64,000 nt of DNA, taken from contig NZ_CP020330.1 of assembly GCF_002043005.1 (NCBI RefSeq), positions 372,001 through 436,000 on the forward strand. The letters are read 5' to 3'. This document shows positions 52,122 to 60,788 of the stretch, in pieces. Source of the DNA: Martelella mediterranea DSM 17316 (GTDB taxonomy: Bacteria; Pseudomonadota; Alphaproteobacteria; Rhizobiales; Rhizobiaceae). The position numbers were made by a program, and so were the translations under genes. A model generated the notes under the pieces. That model was not told the DNA's origin. It did no database searches and saw nothing but the letters and a program-made list of their open reading frames with translations. Every line of letters starts with the position of its first letter. Within the stretch, counting starts at the first letter, position 1.

Positions 52122-53084
52122 TCAGACGCGGCCCACCGGATGCCCGCCGGGATCGAATGTCATATGGAGCCTGAAGACCCGCGTGGCGCCGCGTCCGGAT
52201 GGTTCGAGAAGCCCGGCCTCGCGGAGTGCTGCGCGCGGCTGCTTTTCGTGGGTTGCTGGCTCGATGCAGAACAGATTGGTGCCGTCGGTCGCGTTGCGCA
52301 GCGTCTGGAGGCAGGGAAGCGCGTCGCCGTCATAGTCGAGAGCGAAGCGCGGCGGCGCCTCGCCGCCGCCTGAAAGAACGACCTGCACCGGTCCGGCACC
52401 GGACGGCCGGGTGCGGACGCCATCGGGCGACAGCGCGTCGGGGACATTCTTGCCGGCAAGCGTCAGGCGCGAACCGGGGCCCGCGAGCGGAAAGCCGAAA
52501 TTGATATGGTACATCGCCATCAGCGGCAGCGACCCCGCTACCACCGTCACGCGGTCGGTGAGCGTCAGGGACCGGCCGCCGAGGGGAACGTCGATCTCGC
52601 GGTCGAGCCTGACGGTCGCGAGCCCGAGAACGAACTGGGTCGCCTCCGCCACCACCCGGAAAGTGCAGTCATCGCCGTCCCAGAGGGAGGCGCAGGAGAC
52701 GATCCGCGCCGGCATGCGCGCCATCCTGCCATGCAGGGGATAGGCGCGGCCCTCATCCGTGTCGGGCTGGCGAATGTGGTCGAAACCGCAGGTCGACATC
52801 AAGCCGGAGAGCGTGGTGTTGTCGCCGACAGAGGCCGTTCCGCTCATGCCGATCGGCCCCGCCCAGCCGAACGGCACGTCATTGCACCAGACCTGACCGA
52901 TATCGCAGCACCGGTCCGGCAGCAGTTCGACCCTGAGGCCCGCGCCGCTGTCGATCTGGATCAGGCGGGCGCCGCTTGCCGGACCATCCGTCTCCGCAAG
53001 CTGCCTGATGCCAGCCACCTTGGCGATGTCGGGGACAAAGGCGGCGAGTTCGTCGCGCTTCCAGTTCTTGCCGTAAAGCTTCAT
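52122..53084 (-). CDS. DUF4432-family aldose-1-epimerase-like protein
   Basis: A 320-residue protein of the galactose-mutarotase-like superfamily (DUF4432): LIQIDSGAGLRVELLPDRCC, then WAGPIGMSGTASVGD, CGFDHIRQPDTDEGRAYPLHGRM-type segment near 98-120, and MYHINFGFPLAG near 190. The conserved His in PLHGRM and H in YHINFG match the position of sugar-binding histidines in the family. It is the last gene of the carbohydrate ABC/sulfatase operon, 8 bp after the ATPase. It probably interconverts anomers or processes the desulfated sugar. Confidence 0.85.
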   Translation of the reverse strand: MKLYGKNWKRDELAAFVPDIAKVAGIRQLAETDGPASGARLIQIDSGAGLRVELLPDRCCDIGQVWCNDVPFGWAGPIGMSGTASVGDNTTLSGLMSTCGFDHIRQPDTDEGRAYPLHGRMARMPARIVSCASLWDGDDCTFRVVAEATQFVLGLATVRLDREIDVPLGGRSLTLTDRVTVVAGSLPLMAMYHINFGFPLAGPGSRLTLAGKNVPDALSPDGVRTRPSGAGPVQVVLSGGGEAPPRFALDYDGDALPCLQTLRNATDGTNLFCIEPATHEKQPRAALREAGLLEPSGRGATRVFRLHMTFDPGGHPVGRV

Positions 53085-53092
53085 CCTCGGCC

Positions 53093-54208
53093 TCAGTTCA
53101 GCAGATTGCGCCCGTCATCGGCATCGAAGAGATGCCAGCTATCCTGAGAGGGCTGTATCGTGATGGTATCGCCCTCCTTCGGCAGGTGCTGGCCGCCGGC
53201 GTCGCCTTCCGCCGCACGCACCGCGATCTCGGTTTCGCCAAGCCGGCCAAACACGAAGATCTCGTGGCCCAGCCACTCGATCGCATCGACGACGATGCTC
53301 GCGCCGGTGTCATCGCCCGCGGGGAGGACGGAGAAATGCTCGGGGCGGATGCCCAGATCGACGCTCTGCCCGGTACCGACCCGTTCCTTCAGCAGGGCGA
53401 GGCGTTCAGGCGAGACCGCCAGCGTCATCGCTTCAGGTCCGTCGAAATTCACCGTCCCGTCTTCCACGGAAAGCGTGCCGCGGAAAATGTTCATTTCCGG
53501 CGTGCCGAGGAAGCCGGCGACGAAGCGGTTTGCGGGATTGAGATAGAGCTCTTTCGGCGAGCCCACCTGCTGGATCCTGCCCTCGCTCAGCAATGCGATG
53601 CGATCGGCCATCGTCATCGCCTCGACCTGGTCGTGGGTGACGAAAATCGATGTCGCGCCGAGCTTGCCATGCAGGCGGCGGATTTCGAGCCGCGTCTGGG
53701 CGCGCAGCTTGGCATCGAGGTTCGACAGCGGCTCGTCGAAAAGGAAGAGCTTGGGATTGCGCACGATGCAGCGCCCCATCGCGACGCGCTGGCGCTGGCC
53801 GCCGGAAAGCTGCGCGGGCTTGCGCTTTTGCAGACCTTCCAGACCGAGCATGCTCACGGCTTCCGCGACACGGCGATCGATCAGCGCCCGGTCCTCGCCG
53901 CGCATTCTCAGCGCGAAGGACATGTTCTGCTCCACCGTCATGTGCGGATAGAGCGCGTAGGTCTGGAACACCATCGCCATGTCGCGGTCGGAGGGGTCCG
54001 TATTGGTGATATCCTCGCCATCGACGCTGATGGTGCCGCCGGTGATGTCCTCCAGGCCGGCGATCATCCTGAGCAGCGTCGATTTCCCGCTGCCCGAAGG
54101 ACCGACGAGGCAGACGAATTCGCCGGACGAAATGGTGAGATCAAGGTTTGGAATGACGGTGACGTTGCCGTAGCTCTTGCGGACGTTCTGAAGTTCGACG
54201 TGTGCCAT
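53093..54208 (-). CDS. Carbohydrate ABC transporter ATPase (MalK/UgpC family)
   Basis: A 371-residue ATPase with Walker A GPSGSGKSTLLRMIAG near 37, Q-loop MVFQTYALYPHMTVEQNMSF near 80, signature LSGGQRQRVAMGRCIV near 134 and Walker B LFLFDEPLSNLDAKLR near 155. The C-terminal ~130 residues form the TOBE/MalK regulatory domain (DLGIRPEHFSVL). These ATPases energise uptake of sugars, polyols and glycerol-phosphate compounds. Its own permeases precede it. Confidence 0.95.
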   Translation of the reverse strand: MAHVELQNVRKSYGNVTVIPNLDLTISSGEFVCLVGPSGSGKSTLLRMIAGLEDITGGTISVDGEDITNTDPSDRDMAMVFQTYALYPHMTVEQNMSFALRMRGEDRALIDRRVAEAVSMLGLEGLQKRKPAQLSGGQRQRVAMGRCIVRNPKLFLFDEPLSNLDAKLRAQTRLEIRRLHGKLGATSIFVTHDQVEAMTMADRIALLSEGRIQQVGSPKELYLNPANRFVAGFLGTPEMNIFRGTLSVEDGTVNFDGPEAMTLAVSPERLALLKERVGTGQSVDLGIRPEHFSVLPAGDDTGASIVVDAIEWLGHEIFVFGRLGETEIAVRAAEGDAGGQHLPKEGDTITIQPSQDSWHLFDADDGRNLLN

Positions 54209-54215
54209 GATTCAC

Positions 54216-55043
54216 CTATTTGACCGCGCCGGCCAGAAGGCCGCGCACAACGAAACGTTGACCGAACATGATGAGAACGAGAGCCGGCAACATGGAAATG
54301 ACCGAAGCCGCAGCCATTTCGCCATACCGGATCTGGTGCTCCTGGGCGAAGGTGGCGATGGCGACAGGCGCCGTCATCGTATGCTGGTCGGAGAGGTTGA
54401 GCGAAATCGCGAAATCGCTCCAGGACTGGATGAAGGCGAGCGCGCCCGCAGCCGCCATGCCGCCCAAGGAAAGCGGCAGGATGATGCGCCGGAAGACCTG
54501 GCCATAGCTGCAGCCATCAAGCCGGGCGGCCTCGACGAGTTCACGCGGGATCGCCAGCATGAAGCCCGTCATCAGGAACATGGTCTGCGGCAGGATATGC
54601 ACCGTATGGGTGAGGATCAGCGCCAGATAGGTGCCATGCAGGTTCGCCTGCGAGAACATCACATACCACGAGCCCACGAATGTCAGCGTCGGCAGCATGT
54701 GAAAAACCAGCGCCCAGCCGAGCACCAGGAACGAAACCCAGCGCGGCGGGTTCAGCCGGACGATCGTGAACGCGGCGACCGTGGCGATCAGAAGCGCCAG
54801 CGCCGTGGCCGAAACGGCGACGATCGCGCTGTTGAGCAGGTTGGCCAAGAAATCCGACTGCCGCGAGAACAGGATCGAAACGTAGTTGGCATCGGTCACC
54901 GGCGCGACCATCTTGCCCATCAGAATGTCGATCGGTCGCTTGAACGAGTTCGACAGGATCCAGACCAGCGGCCCCACGATCAGCAGCGCGTAGCCCCAGG
55001 CGACCATATCGCCGCCGGTAACCCTTCTGGATTGTGTTCTCAT
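54216..55043 (-). CDS. Carbohydrate ABC transporter permease (MalG/UgpE type)
   Basis: A 275-residue permease with six spans. The start ATG 55043 overlaps the upstream permease stop (ATGA). Helix one (YALLIVGPLVWILSNSFK) and the EAA loop (RELVEAARLDGCSYGQVFRR, then IILPLSLGGMAAAGALAFIQ) identify the MalG type. It partners with the MalF-like protein and the downstream ATPase. Confidence 0.93.
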   Translation of the reverse strand: MRTQSRRVTGGDMVAWGYALLIVGPLVWILSNSFKRPIDILMGKMVAPVTDANYVSILFSRQSDFLANLLNSAIVAVSATALALLIATVAAFTIVRLNPPRWVSFLVLGWALVFHMLPTLTFVGSWYVMFSQANLHGTYLALILTHTVHILPQTMFLMTGFMLAIPRELVEAARLDGCSYGQVFRRIILPLSLGGMAAAGALAFIQSWSDFAISLNLSDQHTMTAPVAIATFAQEHQIRYGEMAAASVISMLPALVLIMFGQRFVVRGLLAGAVK

Positions 55044-55963
55044 GGCTTGCTCCTGCGCATGCGGCGGCTGCGAATGACGAGGTTGACCACGACCGTCAGG
55101 ATCGCGACGGCCAGAAGGGTCAGCAGCGACATAGCCGATCCCATGCCGACCCGGTCCTGACCGAAGAATGTCCGGTAGATCGAGAAATTGATGACCTCGG
55201 TCGAGGTGCCGGGACCGCCGCCCGTCAGCAGGAAAATCTCGTCGAAAACCTTGAATGACAGCACCAGCCTGAGGCCGAGCGTGATCAGGATGGTCGGCAT
55301 CATCATGGGTATGATGATGTGGATCAGCTCCTGCCACTTCGATTTCACGTCGAGCCGCGCGGCCTCGAGGATCTCGTCATCGAGGGTTTCAAGCCCGGTC
55401 AGCAACAGCAGGAAGACGAAGGGCGTCCAGTGCCAGACATCGACCCCGATGACCGAGGCAAGCGCGAACCGCTGGTCGCCGAGGAAATCGACCGGCCCCA
55501 GCCCGAACAAGCCGAGAAGTCCGTTCACGATACCGAAGTCGCGGCCGAGCATCAGCCGCCACATGGCGCCGATCACGATCGGCGGGATGACGATGGGCAG
55601 CAGGAAAATCGCCGTCAGCAGGCCCCGGCCGAAGCCCGAAGACCGCCGCACGGCCAGCGCCATGAAAAACCCTGCGATCATCTGTATCGTGACCGCGGCG
55701 ACCGCGAAGATGATCGTGTTCTTCACCCCGGCCCAGTAGACCGGCTCGCCGGCGAAGAGTTCGCGGAAATTCTTCAGGCCGATGAAACTGATCTCCGGCT
55801 GACCGCCGCTCCATTCGACGTTCGACAGGCTGAGGCCCGCGAGGTTGAATACCGGATAGACCGTGAGCACGACCAGCAGGATCACCGCAGGCACGAGCGA
55901 GGATACGATCCAGATGCGGTTGGCCTTTCCGGTTCGGCCGACTTCAGACTTGCGTTTCTGCAT
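55040..55963 (-). CDS. Carbohydrate ABC transporter permease (MalF/UgpA type)
   Basis: A 307-residue permease. The first span (LVPAVILLVVLTVYPVFNLA) follows a basic N-terminus, and periplasmic loop one carries SFIGLKNFRELF, typical of MalF/UgpA. The EAA loop is DEILEAARLDVKSKWQELIH, then IIIPMMMPTILITLGLRLVL. It lies after the binding-protein gene, separated by an 11-bp hairpin, and before the MalG-like gene. Confidence 0.93.
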   Translation of the reverse strand: MQKRKSEVGRTGKANRIWIVSSLVPAVILLVVLTVYPVFNLAGLSLSNVEWSGGQPEISFIGLKNFRELFAGEPVYWAGVKNTIIFAVAAVTIQMIAGFFMALAVRRSSGFGRGLLTAIFLLPIVIPPIVIGAMWRLMLGRDFGIVNGLLGLFGLGPVDFLGDQRFALASVIGVDVWHWTPFVFLLLLTGLETLDDEILEAARLDVKSKWQELIHIIIPMMMPTILITLGLRLVLSFKVFDEIFLLTGGGPGTSTEVINFSIYRTFFGQDRVGMGSAMSLLTLLAVAILTVVVNLVIRSRRMRRSKP

Positions 55964-55980
55964 GGCGATATCCCGAAGGC

Positions 55981-56008
55981 CCGGCCCTTGCGAAGATGCA
56001 AGGGCCGG
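55981..56008. terminator. Intercistronic hairpin after the carbohydrate-binding protein
   Basis: A perfect 11-bp stem (CCGGCCCTTGC / GCAAGGGCCGG) with loop GAAGAT lies 11 bp past the binding-protein stop. It lacks a U-run. Similar hairpins follow four other binding-protein genes here. Confidence 0.65.
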
Positions 56009-56019
56009 ATCCAGCGCAT

Positions 56020-57360
56020 TTACAGGTGGTTGGGTTCTTTGACGTCGTAACCGGCGCCTGTCAGGATCTTGTACATGTCGTCGGCCGAAGCATTGAGCGC
56101 TTCGGTCGCCGTGATCTCGCCAATGACCGCACGGTTGAGATGGACGGAGATCGCATCACTGATCTGCGTGCCCTGGACCAGAGGCATGTTCATCCGCGCA
56201 TTCGCCGCATTTTCCGAGAAGGCCGGAATGAAGGCAAAGGCTGGCTCGCTCGCCTGCTTCGTGTCGCCGAGGTCGCCTCGTACCGGAACGCCGCCGTCAA
56301 GCACGTAATTGGCCTGGTTCTCCTTTTCGAGGAACCACTTGAAGAAATCCAGAGCGGCCTTTTGCTGGTTTTCCGGAACATTGCCCGCAATCCCGCCGAC
56401 CCATTGGCCGGCGGCCGACGCGTGCATGCCGCCGGGTCCTGCCGGTATGAGGGCGGTTCCGATCTTGTCAGCCACGATCGAGCTGTTCGGATCGGTGAGC
56501 GAGGAATAGGCGGCAACCACCGCGATCGCCTGCGCCGCCTTGCCGGTCGACATAAGCTGGATCAGTTCGGCCTGCGCGATCGCGCCCGGATTGGGCGGCC
56601 CTGCTTCCTTCCCAAGCTTGATGTATTGCTCCAGCGCCGCAAGACCCTCCTGGCTTGCAATGGTCGGCGTGAAGTCGCCCTTGGCCGGGTCGGCGAAGAA
56701 ACTCGCCCCGTAGCTGAACAAATAGGGCGTGAAATTGTAGAGGATCGAATCGCGCGAGGCGCGCGGCACGAAGCCATAGATGTTCGGCGGATCGTTCAGG
56801 GCCTTGGCATTGGCAAGCAGATCGTCCCAGGTCGCGGGCACCTCGAGACCGGCCTTTTCATAGAGATCCTTGCGATAGTAGAAAATCTGGACGTTGCCGT
56901 TGGTCGGGACGGACAGCAGCGTCCCATCCGGGTCGAAGCTGTGGGTTTCGGTATTCCAGTAGGTCGAGCTACCGAAGGTCAGCACGCTTTCGGGCAGGCT
57001 GAAGTCCGGATCGATCTCCTTGAGCGGCTTCAGGAAGCCGCCATCGTAAATCTCGGCCATGCCGGCCGCGTTCAGATTGACGATGTCATAATCGCCCTCG
57101 GCCGCGCGCAACGAGTTGCGGGTCTTTTCCATCATGCCGCCGAATGGCGTCACGTCGAGGTCGAAGCGCGTGCCGGTCTCCTCTTCGTAGGCATCCACCA
57201 TGGCGATGAAACCGTCGAGCCAGGGCGACTGGTTGATGAGCACCCGCAGCGTCGTTCCGTCCTGCGCCTGCGCGGCTGCCACCATTGCGAGCGTCATCGC
57301 GGCCGTCGCTGAAAGCACCATCATGCGTTTGCGTATGCGTTGAACTGTATGCATTGTCAT
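56020..57360 (-). CDS. Carbohydrate ABC transporter substrate-binding protein (SBP_bac_1)
   Basis: A 446-residue binding protein with a Sec leader (MMVLSATAAMTLAMVAAAQAQ). The mature region opens TTLRVLINQSPWLDGFIAMV, then DYDIVNLNAAGMAEIYDGGF near 95 and a long bilobed body. Of two close ATGs, 57360 overlaps the sulfatase stop (ATGA). The second, 57354, has better spacing to GGGAGGAG, so the true start may be two codons later. It follows the sulfatase in one operon. Periplasmic capture of an intact sulfated or phosphorylated sugar for the cytoplasmic sulfatase is the likely logic. Confidence 0.92.
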   Translation of the reverse strand: MTMHTVQRIRKRMMVLSATAAMTLAMVAAAQAQDGTTLRVLINQSPWLDGFIAMVDAYEEETGTRFDLDVTPFGGMMEKTRNSLRAAEGDYDIVNLNAAGMAEIYDGGFLKPLKEIDPDFSLPESVLTFGSSTYWNTETHSFDPDGTLLSVPTNGNVQIFYYRKDLYEKAGLEVPATWDDLLANAKALNDPPNIYGFVPRASRDSILYNFTPYLFSYGASFFADPAKGDFTPTIASQEGLAALEQYIKLGKEAGPPNPGAIAQAELIQLMSTGKAAQAIAVVAAYSSLTDPNSSIVADKIGTALIPAGPGGMHASAAGQWVGGIAGNVPENQQKAALDFFKWFLEKENQANYVLDGGVPVRGDLGDTKQASEPAFAFIPAFSENAANARMNMPLVQGTQISDAISVHLNRAVIGEITATEALNASADDMYKILTGAGYDVKEPNHL

Positions 57361-58904
57361 TCTCCTCCCGTTTTATCTGCGAACGAACGCGCCGGCGCGG
57401 TGAGCCCCAGCCACGCGTAGAAGTCATCGGTGGTGTCGTGCTCCTTCAGGATGCCCCTCAAGCCATCCTCGAGACGCGCCACAACCGCCGGATCAACGAC
57501 AGGCGTCGACTGACCCGGATCGTTGGTCAGGTCATAAAGAGATGTTCCGAACCGCCCGAAGGGATCGCTGTAAAGGCCGGGCCCGCGCTTTGCCGGAACA
57601 AGGCCCGGAACGCGTAGCACGGGCGCGCCCTTGGTGAAATCAAGCGGCGGATGCAGCGTCGCGTCCGCGAGTTCCTCCACCGAGAACAGCGATTTCAGAT
57701 GGGTCGGCATCAGCGTGTATTCCGCGGGCGCCGGGCCATCGCGATCCGGCGGATAGCGGAAATAGGTATGATGCCCATCGGTCACGCCGACCGGGCCGCC
57801 ATGCATGCCGAAGGCGATGACCCGCTCCCCGTCATCCCCGTCCAGCCGATCGAGGATCGGCTGGCCGCGCGTCTCCGGCGGCGCTTCAAGGCCGAAAATA
57901 TCGAGCATTGTCGGCATCAGGTCCGGCGTCTGGGTCAGGGCGTCGATGCGGGTTCCGGCGCGATCGGCATGCGCCGGATGATGCATGATCAGCGGGATAT
58001 GTGACAGTTCCTCGAAATAGGGCGGAATGTTCTTGCCCCACCATTCATGCTCGGACAGCAGGAAACCGTGATCCGTCGACAGAACGAGACAGGTGTCCTT
58101 CCAGAGATCGTGCGCATCGAAATAATCGAGCAGCCGGCCGAAATGATGGTCGCACATGGCGACGAGGGCGTTATAGTTCGCCCTGATCTCGGCGATCTCT
58201 TCAGACGTGTTGGTGCACGGCCCGTAGCGCGGCCAATCCAGGATTGGGCCGTCGTAATCGGTCGGCAGCGCCTTGCGGTATTTCTCGGGAACGTGAAACG
58301 GCTCGTGCGGATCGAAGCATTCGATCTGCAGCATCCAGTTGTCGGCGTCGCGGTTGCACTCGAGGAATTCGAGCCCCTTGGTAATGCATTGCGGGCCCGG
58401 GAATTCGTCCTCGTCGCGGATGAAAGACCGGTTGATCTGGTGCTGCAGCCGGTTTCGTTCGCCCGGCTTGTTGTAATGAAGATCGGAATAGTCTTGGGCG
58501 AAGCGCTCAAGCGGCGGATCAACCATCGCTTTCCACGGGTCGAATTCCTGACCGCGAACCAGATCCCAGGTCCGGTAGCGGTTGTGATAGGTCGCGCCGC
58601 CATCCTCGAAATAGTGGAAATGGTCGGTGATCAAATGGGTGTAGACATTCGCTTTGTTCAAAATCGCCGGCAGCGAATTGTCGAAGGGCTCGAGCGGTCC
58701 CCAGGAGCGGTGCATGAAATTGAGCCTGCCGGTGTGCATGTCGCGGCGGGCCGGCATGCAGGGGAGACTGCCGACATAATGGTTGTCGAAGGTCATCGCC
58801 CGCCTGGCGAAGCGATCGAAATTCGGCGTCGCAACCTCGCGACCGCCATAGGCGCCCAAAGCCAACCGGTTCAGCGTGTCGAACAGGACGAATACAAGCT
58901 TCAT
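57357..58904 (-). CDS. Sulfatase-superfamily hydrolase (formylglycine type), paralogue 2
   Basis: A 515-residue enzyme without a signal peptide. Cys49 in LPCMPARRDMHTGR is the formylglycine site. Asp9 (FVLFDTLN) and the STDHGFLLSEHEWWGK block near 277-292 supply metal-site residues. As in paralogue 1 the N-terminal Asp is single rather than DD. The two proteins share many blocks (NRLALGAYGG; SWGP; THLITDHFHYF; PHEPF; GGPVGVTDG). ATG 58904 is preceded by AGGGAGATC. It is the first gene of the operon with the carbohydrate ABC transporter and a DUF4432 epimerase. A near-ideal LysR box lies 59 bp upstream. A sulfated or phosphorylated carbohydrate is the probable substrate. Confidence 0.92.
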   Translation of the reverse strand: MKLVFVLFDTLNRLALGAYGGREVATPNFDRFARRAMTFDNHYVGSLPCMPARRDMHTGRLNFMHRSWGPLEPFDNSLPAILNKANVYTHLITDHFHYFEDGGATYHNRYRTWDLVRGQEFDPWKAMVDPPLERFAQDYSDLHYNKPGERNRLQHQINRSFIRDEDEFPGPQCITKGLEFLECNRDADNWMLQIECFDPHEPFHVPEKYRKALPTDYDGPILDWPRYGPCTNTSEEIAEIRANYNALVAMCDHHFGRLLDYFDAHDLWKDTCLVLSTDHGFLLSEHEWWGKNIPPYFEELSHIPLIMHHPAHADRAGTRIDALTQTPDLMPTMLDIFGLEAPPETRGQPILDRLDGDDGERVIAFGMHGGPVGVTDGHHTYFRYPPDRDGPAPAEYTLMPTHLKSLFSVEELADATLHPPLDFTKGAPVLRVPGLVPAKRGPGLYSDPFGRFGTSLYDLTNDPGQSTPVVDPAVVARLEDGLRGILKEHDTTDDFYAWLGLTAPARSFADKTGGE

Positions 58905-58962
58905 GAATGATCTCCCTGCCCGGATACTAGACATTTGCCAATTTTTGAAAAATACCTTCGGA

Positions 58963-58997
58963 GCGAATAGCGATAACCCTGAGATATCGCTATTCGC
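58963..58997. promoter_or_regulatory. LysR-type box, perfect 12-bp inverted repeat with N11 spacer
   Basis: GCGAATAGCGAT (58963-58974) and ATCGCTATTCGC (58986-58997) pair without mismatch around an 11-nt spacer. The inner bases give T-N11-A, the exact LysR consensus spacing. It sits between the LysR gene's stop and the sulfatase start, 59 bp from the latter. A terminator is less likely: the spacer is long and no U-run follows directly. Confidence 0.8.
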
Positions 58998-59063
58998 GCG
59001 GCGGCGCCGTCTCCATCGGTGGGAGCGAGAACATTCCGGCAATGAGGCTTCGTCTTGATAGCG

Positions 59064-60017
59064 TCAGGAACGTATGCGGGGAGCTGGTAATTCCTCTCGT
59101 TCCCGCAGCGGCTCCGTCACCGCCTTCAGGGAACGGATCATCTGGGTGATCGGCGCGAAATCCGCGAAACTCCGGTGAAACGTGATCCCGGTCGGGATGC
59201 TCCAGCGAAAGCCGTCAAGCGCAACTTCTTTCAGGTCGCGCCCTTCCGAGGTCGCGCTGAGAGGCACCGGCATGCAGCCGATGAATTGGTGCTCCGCGAT
59301 CATCTTGAAGGCGATCTGCAAGGAATGGGATTCCAGCGCAACGCGGGGCTCGGGCAGGCCGCGGGCCTCGAAATAGTCGCGGATCTGGATGTTCGCCTGC
59401 TGGCCGCTGAAAAGGCACAGCCATGGATAATCCAGCGTATCGGCCGGCTCGACGCGATCCTTTTGAAACAGCGGATGCTGGCTGGAAGCGAAGATCGCGT
59501 TCTGCTGCTGGTAGAGTTCGATGGTCCTGAACGCGGCTCCGAGATTGAGGGTGCCGCCCTCCGTGCGCGGAATGCCACCAGCATAAACGCGGATGTCGCC
59601 CGATTTCAGCATCGGCAGCAATTCGCTGCCCACGCCGGTGGAGACCTGCACCTTCAGATGCGAGAAACGCCGGCGGAGGTCGGCGAGCATGTTGGGAAAG
59701 TGAACGGACGAGTAGACGGGCCCGCCGCCGATGCGCATCGTTCCGCCGAGCCCATTCGACTGCGCGCCAACCTCGACAATGGCCGCGTTCCAGGCGGCTT
59801 CGACCTCGCGGGCGCGGATATGCATCATCTCACCTGCTTCCGTCAGCCGGACGCCGCGCGGCAGGCGCAGGAACAACTCGGTCCCGAACGCCTCCTCCAG
59901 AAGCCGGATCGATTTCGTCAGGGCGGGCTGGCTGATATTCATCGCCCGCGCGGCGCCATGAAAGCTGCCGGCATCGACCACGCCGAGAAAATGCTGAAAC
60001 CGCCAGATGTCGTGCAT
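59064..60017 (-). CDS. LysR-family transcriptional regulator (sulfatase-ABC operon)
   Basis: A 317-residue LysR protein. The HTH is at residues about 4-63 (VVDAGSFHGAARAMNISQPA, then LTKSIRLLEEAFGTELFLRL). The effector domain starts near 90 (LGGTMRIGGGPVYSSVHFPN). ATG 60017 is chosen for the AGGAGGAG 6 nt upstream; a longer in-frame extension lacks family similarity. Unlike most LysR regulators it is encoded in tandem with, not divergent from, its presumed target operon, and the operator lies just past its stop. Confidence 0.92.
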   Translation of the reverse strand: MHDIWRFQHFLGVVDAGSFHGAARAMNISQPALTKSIRLLEEAFGTELFLRLPRGVRLTEAGEMMHIRAREVEAAWNAAIVEVGAQSNGLGGTMRIGGGPVYSSVHFPNMLADLRRRFSHLKVQVSTGVGSELLPMLKSGDIRVYAGGIPRTEGGTLNLGAAFRTIELYQQQNAIFASSQHPLFQKDRVEPADTLDYPWLCLFSGQQANIQIRDYFEARGLPEPRVALESHSLQIAFKMIAEHQFIGCMPVPLSATSEGRDLKEVALDGFRWSIPTGITFHRSFADFAPITQMIRSLKAVTEPLREREELPAPRIRS

Positions 60018-60266
60018 TACCGCTCCTCCTCTTTGCGGATCGAGGATAGACTGCGGCAGAAAGGATAACCAGAGGATATCGCAGGAACCGGTTTGAACAA
60101 ACCGAGCCGGTTCCGCTGAAGGATCAAACAACTGGGCCCGCCATCGAATCGGCGGCGCACCCTTGAGCCGCGCATACCGAAGCTTCGCGCCGGCTGCCAT
60201 TTCCCGAGCTTCCTCGAACCGCATCGCATAGCCGAGAAGGTCCTGACGGCGGTGATCCAGAAAGCC

Positions 60267-60788
60267 TTATGGACGGTCCGCGAACGGCTTTCCGAATTCG
60301 GCCTCGAATTCCTGTTCGTCCCAGAAGCCGATCAGAATGCCGGGCGGTTCCCTGCCCGTCATTGCCTCGATCCGATCGGGCGACAGGGTGATGCGGTTGT
60401 GGTGCTGCCGTGACCAGGCGAACAGGGCCTGCGCCATGATCGCCCGCTGCAAGACGTGCTCCTCCTGGTCGCTCGCGCCCAGGTCGTTCAGTTCCAGCGG
60501 GTCCGCCTCAAGGTCGAACAGCATCGGCCGGAAGCCTTCGGCATGGACATATTTCCAGCGCTGGTCCCGGATCATGATCAGCCGCGCATCTTCCTGCGGA
60601 TTGCCGATGATCTTTCGTGCCTCGCGTGTCGCGTAGTCATATTCGGAGATCGCGTAGCGACGCCAAGTCTCGGCCGGCCCCCTCTTGTGGAGCAGCGGAT
60701 CGAGGAACTGGCAAGAGACGCAGCCGCAGTCGCGAGCCGGTTCTGAGCGGTGTTTGCGGCTCTCGGACAGAGCCTGACCATCCGGTCG
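60267..60788 (-). pseudogene. C-terminal remnant of a sulfatase/phosphonate monoester hydrolase
   Basis: The frame reads DGQALSESR, then WRRYAISEYDYATREARK, ARLIMIRDQRWKYVHAEGF, RPMLFDLEADPLELNDLG and ends normally. These are the C-terminal blocks of phosphonate monoester hydrolases and related sulfatases. About two-thirds of the expected ~510 residues, including the formylglycine motif and metal ligands, are missing. The frame continues directly from the stop of the upstream permease gene: codon TAG, then CGA CCG GAT. A deletion therefore seems to have joined the permease end to the sulfatase interior. The first internal ATG, at 60575, would give only 102 residues. It is not expected to be catalytic. 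Confidence 0.8.

Noticed and set aside
58963..58997. Reading the perfect inverted repeat as a rho-independent terminator for the LysR gene
   Set aside because: The 11-nt spacer, AT-containing arms and absence of an immediate U-run fit an operator better. The T-N11-A spacing is exact.
60018..60266. AACCGG...CCGGTT inverted repeat between the LysR gene and the sulfatase remnant
   Set aside because: The arms are only 6 bp and no regulated start is positioned next to it, so it is not distinguishable from chance.
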